Shown here: in pieces, positions 5,924-9,591 of the stretch
How the letters are laid out: every line of letters starts with the position of its first letter
Position numbering within the stretch: position 1 is the first letter of the stretch
From: Candidatus Sediminicultor secundus
GTDB taxonomy: Bacteria > Atribacterota > JS1 > SB-45 > 34-128
Length of the DNA: 9,591 nucleotides
Direction of reading: 5' to 3'
Assembly (NCBI GenBank): GCA_002849045.2
Contig: NCRO01000140.1
Location: 1 to 9,591 of the forward strand
Program-made: the position numbers and the translations under genes
Notes under the pieces: model-generated
What the model saw: the letters and a program-made list of their open reading frames with translations, nothing else
The model's database searches: none
What the model was told of the DNA's origin: nothing

Positions 5924-6916
5924 TTATCTTTTTTCAGCCTCAGCAATAGCATAGAACGGTTTTTTCGTTTTATTTTTTTCTCCAAACAGAACAAAATCCT
6001 TCAAAGTTAATCCGGATTCTTTCAGAAAGGATTCAATATTTCCCCTGGCATCTTCGGTCATATCAATTCCGAAAATCCAGGGTTCACCCATCTTTTTCAT
6101 CAGGTCTGCACTCTTTTTCATAGCACGAGAGGTTTCTCCTTTCAAGAAAACCTTTGAATAGAAGTCCTGAGCTATTATACTCCCTTTCCCGCTTATATCA
6201 GCCATCCTCTTTAAGGTATCCTTAGCAACATCTTCTTCCAGGTAACATGCCACACTCTCCCATAAGAAGAATGTTCTTTTAGTTCTATCAAAACCATTCT
6301 TTATCAGTTTTTCGACCCAGGATTCCTTATTGAAATCAACCGGAATATAGGTGACCCAATCATGCTCAATACCGGCCTTTTTCATAGTTGCAATTTTCAT
6401 ATTTTGAGTCTTCTCCTGGTCCAGTTCAAAAACCTTCACATCTTTTCCCTTGGTATATTTCAATACTCTCAGATCAAAGCCTGCTCCCATGTTTACCACC
6501 TGTTCTGCCTGTTTCACATTCTTTTCCATGATTCGGTCAAAATGCATTGTTCGGGAATTTACAAAAGTGGTCAAAGTTTCTGTACCGGGTTCGGGGATAC
6601 TTGCAAGAGATGGTTTATAACCGCATATCCGGTTGGCAATGATGGCGGCCCCCATAAAACCCAGAAATCCGTAGTGTGATTCTATGGGAAGTTCTTTAAC
6701 AAACTTTACTGATGCTTCATCATCTCGTGTCCTGAAATAATGCATTATCCAACGGTTTTGTATTGCCTGTCCGGCAGTAAAAGATACTCCAAGCTTCTTA
6801 CTGACCTTCATCTCTTTATAAAGCATCGGTATAGAACCAATAATGACAAGAGGGATAAACGGAATTTGAATGATCAGAAAAACCAGGAATTGAAATAATT
6901 TAATAATAAACCGCAT
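5924..6916 (-). CDS. SAM-dependent methyltransferase of the leucine carboxyl methyltransferase (LCM/PPM1) family, membrane-associated
   Basis: From the start chosen here the protein has 330 residues. Residues 1-33 are strongly hydrophobic with prolines in the middle (IIQIPFIPLVIIG), followed by a basic stretch, so it is either a single anchor or a short membrane hairpin. The SAM-binding domain shows 'QVVNMGAGFDLR' (about 139-150), an acidic residue ending strand 2 ('VFELD', D166) and 'TFFLWESVACYLEED' (about 215-229). These match the PF04072/TIGR00027-type order (V.n.GAG.D.R, fE.D, ..E.v..Yl). Known members methylate carboxyl groups, such as the C-terminal leucine of PP2A or small acids; the target here is unknown. 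A GTG start at 6949 would add 11 residues, but GGAGG at 6927-6931 lies inside that extension and serves the ATG at 6914-6916. The alpha/beta hydrolase gene follows at once. Upstream lies a RAYT remnant, so the pair probably has its own promoter. Confidence 0.85.
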   Translation of the reverse strand: MRFIIKLFQFLVFLIIQIPFIPLVIIGSIPMLYKEMKVSKKLGVSFTAGQAIQNRWIMHYFRTRDDEASVKFVKELPIESHYGFLGFMGAAIIANRICGYKPSLASIPEPGTETLTTFVNSRTMHFDRIMEKNVKQAEQVVNMGAGFDLRVLKYTKGKDVKVFELDQEKTQNMKIATMKKAGIEHDWVTYIPVDFNKESWVEKLIKNGFDRTKRTFFLWESVACYLEEDVAKDTLKRMADISGKGSIIAQDFYSKVFLKGETSRAMKKSADLMKKMGEPWIFGIDMTEDARGNIESFLKESGLTLKDFVLFGEKNKTKKPFYAIAEAEKR

Positions 6917-6926
6917 AATAACTGGT

Positions 6927-6931
6927 CCTCC
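6927..6931 (-). promoter_or_regulatory. Ribosome binding site GGAGG that decides the methyltransferase start
   Basis: GGAGG precedes the ATG at 6914-6916 by ten bases. The in-frame GTG at 6947-6949 lies upstream of this site and lacks any purine-rich box of its own, so the longer reading is unlikely. Confidence 0.65.
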
Positions 6932-6999
6932 TTTTTTGTTTTTTGCCACTGACTTTCAACAATACTAGGTCTAATATAAAATTAGAATAATAGAGGCAC

Positions 7000-7041
7000 C
7001 TATTTATTAACTTTCTTCCTAGGCCTTCCTTTCGGCTTTAA
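7000..7041 (-). pseudogene. Second RAYT C-terminal remnant
   Basis: The minus strand reads LKPKGRPRKKVNK and then a TAG stop, the same as the last residues of the remnant at 230-340 except K to R. Over 43 bp the DNA differs from the first copy at one internal position. Upstream of 7041 the similarity stops and a GGGGTCAAATCTTTT word (7054-7068) follows, much as a REP-like word follows the other transposase remnant. The frame stays open to about 7131, inside the end of the flavodoxin-like gene, but that part is not recognisably RAYT. It sits between the flavodoxin-like gene and the methyltransferase gene, separating them by about 210 bases. Confidence 0.6.
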
Positions 7042-7126
7042 GAGTGAATTCTTGGGGTCAAATCTTTTTACTTCCAAAAGAACCTTTAGCTTTTCCAAAT
7101 GTTGCAATCGGGTTTTAAAATTCTCA

Positions 7127-7609
7127 CTATTTTACAACTTTAAGGGCAAGTTCGGCCACTCTTTTTCCAAGAAGCCTGCCCCGTTCCATGGTTTTTTCAT
7201 CAGGCTTGCCCATACATGAAACCCCGTAATGTCCAGTTGCAACCATGGGATCGCCAACGATGATCATACCATAAATCATAAAGGCCTGAATGATGGAAAA
7301 CATGGTAGTTTCTTTTCCTCCAGTAACATCTCCTGATGTTGTGAACACTGCCCCAACTTTATTCTCCATCTTCTTTCTAATACTGACAAAGTCATCAAAT
7401 ACTTGTTTTAATTGAGCAGCCATTGTCCCGAAATATACAGGAGAACCGGCTATGATCGCGCTTGCTTCCAGAAAATCATCTCTTGTAACCTGATCTGTCT
7501 TTTTTAATACAGCTTCTGCCCCTGTAATCGCATTGACACCTTCAACTACAGCCTCAGCCAATCTTTTTGTGTTTCCACTCTTGGAAAAATAGAGAACCAA
7601 AATTTTCAT
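7127..7609 (-). CDS. Flavodoxin-like / WrbA-type FMN-dependent NAD(P)H oxidoreductase
   Basis: The 160-residue protein is a compact flavodoxin fold. It opens 'MKILVLYFSKSGNTKRLAE', where S9-K-S-G-N-T14 is the FMN phosphate-binding loop. 'AGSPVYFGTMAAQLKQVFD' (54-72) is the WrbA-like isoalloxazine loop, 'AVFTTSGD' (87-94) is the third strand and loop, and 'GHYGVSCMG' (126-134) replaces the usual late loop. Length and motifs fit short WrbA/flavodoxin-family quinone or flavin reductases; it could equally be an electron carrier. It is presumed cytoplasmic. AAGGAGG at 7614-7620 lies four bases before the ATG, a strong site. The aminotransferase gene ends 96 bases upstream, with a hairpin in the gap, so read-through from it may be limited. 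No partner oxidoreductase is adjacent. Confidence 0.9.
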   Translation of the reverse strand: MKILVLYFSKSGNTKRLAEAVVEGVNAITGAEAVLKKTDQVTRDDFLEASAIIAGSPVYFGTMAAQLKQVFDDFVSIRKKMENKVGAVFTTSGDVTGGKETTMFSIIQAFMIYGMIIVGDPMVATGHYGVSCMGKPDEKTMERGRLLGKRVAELALKVVK

Positions 7610-7631
7610 TTTACCTCCTTAATTTATAGCA

Positions 7632-7680
7632 TTAACGCCCAAGTTGAGCGAAGGGTCGCATAACGGTCCGCGGGTTTACG
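7632..7680. other. Possible truncated attC-like sequence
   Basis: TTAACGCCCAAGTTGAGCG, then GCATAACG and CCGCGGGTTTAC, resembles one half of integron attC sites, where 'TAACGCCCAAGTTGAGCG' is a usual form of the R''/L'' arm. A matching GTTRRRY arm is absent: the sequence breaks at 7681 into the repeat-derived palindrome. If real, it is a half site and non-functional. It is also more GC-rich than its surroundings. This is a weak call based on appearance. Confidence 0.2.
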
Positions 7681-7681
7681 T

Positions 7682-7703
7682 GTCAGGGGACCATCCCCTT
7701 GAC
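7682..7703. repeat. Back-to-back terminal motifs forming a hairpin right after the aminotransferase stop
   Basis: GTCAGGGGA at 7682-7690 faces TCCCCTTGAC at 7694-7703 across a three-base gap, giving nine base pairs with one bulged base. The halves match the two ends of the dispersed repeat (compare TCAGGGACGG at 344 and CCATCCCCTTGA at 924-935), so it looks like an element whose whole interior is gone. Two bases separate it from the TAG of the aminotransferase gene on the minus strand. It could act as a transcript 3'-end hairpin, but no T-run follows (ACGTAAACC), so classical intrinsic termination is not supported. Confidence 0.6.
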
Positions 7704-7705
7704 AT

Positions 7706-8920
7706 CTACACTGCATTAATTTTATCTGCAACTTGTTCAATTTCCTTATCATCTGAAAGTACTGTTATTCCGAAACCTGCACCAATACCCGGGTCAACAA
7801 CGCCTACACTTATATTTACAGCCCTCCCAAGTATTTCATCAGTTCTGGGTAACATATGTTTGTAATATTTTACTTCTTGTCCATATCTTTCACAGGCAAA
7901 AGGGCATTGATATTTCGTTACCGTCTTTTTATCTAATATCTGTTCCATATGATTATAAACATGCCACCCTGAATGAGCGAGTGTTTTTGTACCCAGTTCA
8001 GTAGCAAATTTTTCTGCAGTTTTGTTATCTTTAAAAAGTAATGTTAATAATGTGGCAATTTCACCTTCATCATTTATTTTTCTAAATCCTAATTTTTTAT
8101 TTCCTGAAATGGCATTCTTTAATTTTCTTTTTTTATCACGAAGCATGGATATAATATTGTCTGTCTTCCTTAACTGAGCTAGAGCAACAGCACCGGTAAG
8201 CTCATTAATTCTTAAATTCATTCCAATTAAACTCCTATGACCAATCTCCAACCCCATTCTATATGGCTTATGACCCTGGTCATGAAATCCAAAAGCACGT
8301 TCATATAAATTATCATCATCGGTAACGACAACACCACCATCACCGGTGGTTATAGTTTTATAAATATTTAAGGAAAAAGCCCCTATATCACCTAATGAAC
8401 CAAGCTTTTTCCCTTTATAGGTTGCTCCGAGAGCCTGGCAGCTGTCTTCAACAACATAGAGGCCAAATTCCTCTGCAATCTCCATAATACTATCCATATC
8501 ACATGGATTACCAAGCATATGGACAGGCATAATAGCTTTTGTTCTTTTAGTAATTTTTTTTCTAATATCCTTCGGGTCAATATTTAAAGACTCATCAATT
8601 TCTGCTAAAATAGGTATAGCTTTGGCATAGATAATCGAAGAAATTGAAGCGATAAATGTATAACCTGGTACTATAACTTCATCTCCTGGTCCAATACCCA
8701 AGGCTGCCAGACTTGTGATAAGAGCACCAGTACCTCCATTTACAGCTACTGCATTTCGTGTCCCAATATATTTTGCAAATTCTTTTTCAAATGTTACTAC
8801 TTTATGCTTAAACATTGGATCGTCTTCCTTGCCATATCTTGATAAATATCCTGTCTCCATTACATCTAACAATTCTTTTCTTTCTTCCTCACCAAAAAAA
8901 TACGCACCTGGCCCTGGCAT
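7706..8920 (-). CDS. DegT/DnrJ/EryC1/StrS-family PLP-dependent aminotransferase
   Basis: The 404-residue protein is a full-length fold-type I aminotransferase of the sugar/aminocyclitol type. Key sites are 'NGGTGAL' (61-67, PLP phosphate contact), 'GDEVIVPGYTFIAS' (79-92), 'VVEDSCQALGA' (156-166; D159 pairs with the PLP ring nitrogen, Q162 stacks) and 'FSLNIYKTITTGDGG' (182-196) with K188 as the Schiff-base lysine. 'MNLRINELTGAVALAQL' (234-250) and a C-terminal 'HSGWHVYNHMEQIL' (316-329) follow. Members usually aminate keto-sugars for surface polysaccharide, glycoprotein or antibiotic synthesis, using glutamate or glutamine as donor. No sugar-nucleotide or glycosyltransferase gene is beside it, so the substrate is open. 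AAGGAGA (8928-8934) lies seven bases before the ATG. Repeat copy D begins 108 bases upstream. Confidence 0.92.
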   Translation of the reverse strand: MPGPGAYFFGEEERKELLDVMETGYLSRYGKEDDPMFKHKVVTFEKEFAKYIGTRNAVAVNGGTGALITSLAALGIGPGDEVIVPGYTFIASISSIIYAKAIPILAEIDESLNIDPKDIRKKITKRTKAIMPVHMLGNPCDMDSIMEIAEEFGLYVVEDSCQALGATYKGKKLGSLGDIGAFSLNIYKTITTGDGGVVVTDDDNLYERAFGFHDQGHKPYRMGLEIGHRSLIGMNLRINELTGAVALAQLRKTDNIISMLRDKKRKLKNAISGNKKLGFRKINDEGEIATLLTLLFKDNKTAEKFATELGTKTLAHSGWHVYNHMEQILDKKTVTKYQCPFACERYGQEVKYYKHMLPRTDEILGRAVNISVGVVDPGIGAGFGITVLSDDKEIEQVADKINAV

Positions 8921-9028
8921 ATTAATCTCTCCTTATAGATAGTTAGTGAATTTTTTTATATTCTTAATAAAGTCATGTGTATATTAAAATTTTTCACTTA
9001 TTCATCATGTTTAATCATTTTCTATGCT

Positions 9029-9545
9029 GTCAAGTGGACGTCTCTTTGTCACACTTCAAGAATATAGATTTACCTTATTGAATCACTACCAATGGTTAAA
9101 AGAATTAGTCTTTTTCAATTTTTCTACATCTTAATATTAATACGACAAAAAGCATATAAAACCCTTCTTTTTTTAAAAAATAGTTGCGAGATGAGATTGC
9201 CGCGGGGAGCACTCAACATTATTTGAGTGCTCCCTTCGCAATCACAGAAGTTTAAGCAGGGATAATAAATGTAGTGTAGGGGTGTATTGCAATGCGCTTA
9301 TTACTAACAATACTTACTTAACAAATGGGGAAAATGTGTAAAACCTGTGGGAAAATACCTTCTTGAAAACCTTGTAAAATAAAGGATTTTAGATATGGTA
9401 AAAGTGCATTAAAATACTCTTTCCTACAATATTCTAACCATTCGATAAGACATTAAAAACCTCTGGACTTATGACTTGTCAGCCCTCTTATAAAAAGTGA
9501 GAAAAAGTTACCGAATTATTGAACTATCACAACCATCCCTATGAC
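9029..9545. repeat. Dispersed repeat, copy D: same ends as A and C, different core (about 517 bp)
   Basis: The left module (9029-9193) follows copy A closely: TTTGTCACACTTCAAGAATA, TTACCTTATTGAATC, AAAAGAATTAGTCTTTTTC, TTAATACGACAAAAAG and AAAATAGTTGCGAGATG. The right module (9449-9545) matches too: GACATTAAAAACC, CTCTTATAAAAAG, GAAAAAGTTACCGAATTATT and CACAACCATCCC, then TATGAC. Between them, 9194-9448 bears no resemblance to the A/C core; it contains a strong hairpin (9195-9243) and a small palindrome around GTGTATTGCAATGCGC (9282-9297). The ends form an imperfect inverted repeat (GTCAAGTGGACG against GTCATAGGGATGG). It fills most of the gene-free stretch 8921-9591; 9546-9591 shows nothing recognisable. 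Confidence 0.8.
9195..9243. repeat. Strong hairpin (REP-type) within the core of copy D
   Basis: GATTGC (9195-9200) pairs with GCAATC (9238-9243), and GGGAGCACTCAA (9205-9216) pairs perfectly with TTGAGTGCTCCC (9223-9234) around a six-base loop; a small internal bulge lies between the two stems. The layout, GATTGC..., inner stem, ...GCAATC, resembles the 'GCAATGAC/GTCATTGC' type of dispersed palindrome known from many bacterial genomes. It begins exactly where copy D departs from copies A and C, which suggests insertion or replacement at that point. No T-run follows. Confidence 0.75.
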
Positions 9546-9591
9546 AACCAAAAACAGGTTTAATTCAATCGGTTGACGGATAATTTACCAT

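Noticed and set aside
6362..6679. Plus-strand open frame of 105 codons rich in F, H, C and L
   Set aside because: It is the reverse complement of the methyltransferase coding sequence, with no ribosome binding site or family resemblance.
9005..9033. TTGACA on the minus strand in the end of copy D, a possible -35 box for the aminotransferase gene
   Set aside because: At the expected 17-base spacing the -10 position reads ACATGA, which does not resemble TATAAT. No promoter is claimed.
1..9591. A defence island, phage region or CRISPR locus
   Set aside because: No nuclease, restriction, toxin-antitoxin, phage structural or cas-like gene is recognisable, and the repeats are too long and too few to be CRISPR.

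Overview
The window is AT-rich bacterial DNA with six intact genes, all on the minus strand, separated by unusually long and repeat-filled intergenic stretches. Minus-strand starts are preceded by strong GGAGG-type ribosome binding sites, so the host is a bacterium (or lives under bacterial rules). The ferredoxin-fused oxidoreductase and the flavodoxin-like protein fit an anaerobic lifestyle, but I cannot name a phylum from sequence alone. No rRNA, tRNA, CRISPR array or complete transposase was seen.

Layout, left to right: a degraded repeat fragment (1-66); the last ~37 codons of a REP-associated tyrosine transposase (RAYT), cut off by repeat copy A (344-935); a GC-rich aldo/keto reductase with a 2[4Fe-4S] tail (1042-2121); a scrap of a DDE transposase (2371-2466); partial repeat copy B (about 2551-2693); a beta-lactamase-fold serine hydrolase/esterase (2931-4127); repeat copy C (4164-4802); a membrane-anchored alpha/beta hydrolase (4825-5856) just downstream of a membrane-anchored carboxyl-methyltransferase-family protein (5924-6916); a second RAYT tail (7000-7041); a flavodoxin/WrbA-like protein (7127-7609); a DegT/DnrJ/EryC1/StrS aminotransferase (7706-8920); and repeat copy D (9029-9545).

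The most distinctive content is the repeat family. Copies A and C are near-identical elements of about 0.6 kb with imperfect terminal inverted repeats built on a (G)ACAAGGGGACG-type motif, nested palindromes and a heptamer micro-satellite. Copy D keeps the same two ends but has an unrelated core, and copy B keeps only the left end. All copies have the same orientation. Similar terminal motifs occur alone elsewhere in the window, including a back-to-back palindrome immediately after the aminotransferase stop codon. Together with two RAYT tails and a DDE transposase remnant, this points to a repeat-driven accessory region.

The genes do not form an obvious single pathway. They differ in base composition (the reductase is much richer in GC than its surroundings) and look like independently acquired enzymes. 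The one pair with a plausible joint role is the methyltransferase-family gene followed closely by the alpha/beta hydrolase, which could make and break a methyl ester; this is inference only. Two gene starts were moved downstream of the longest ORF because the ribosome binding site lies inside the longer reading.
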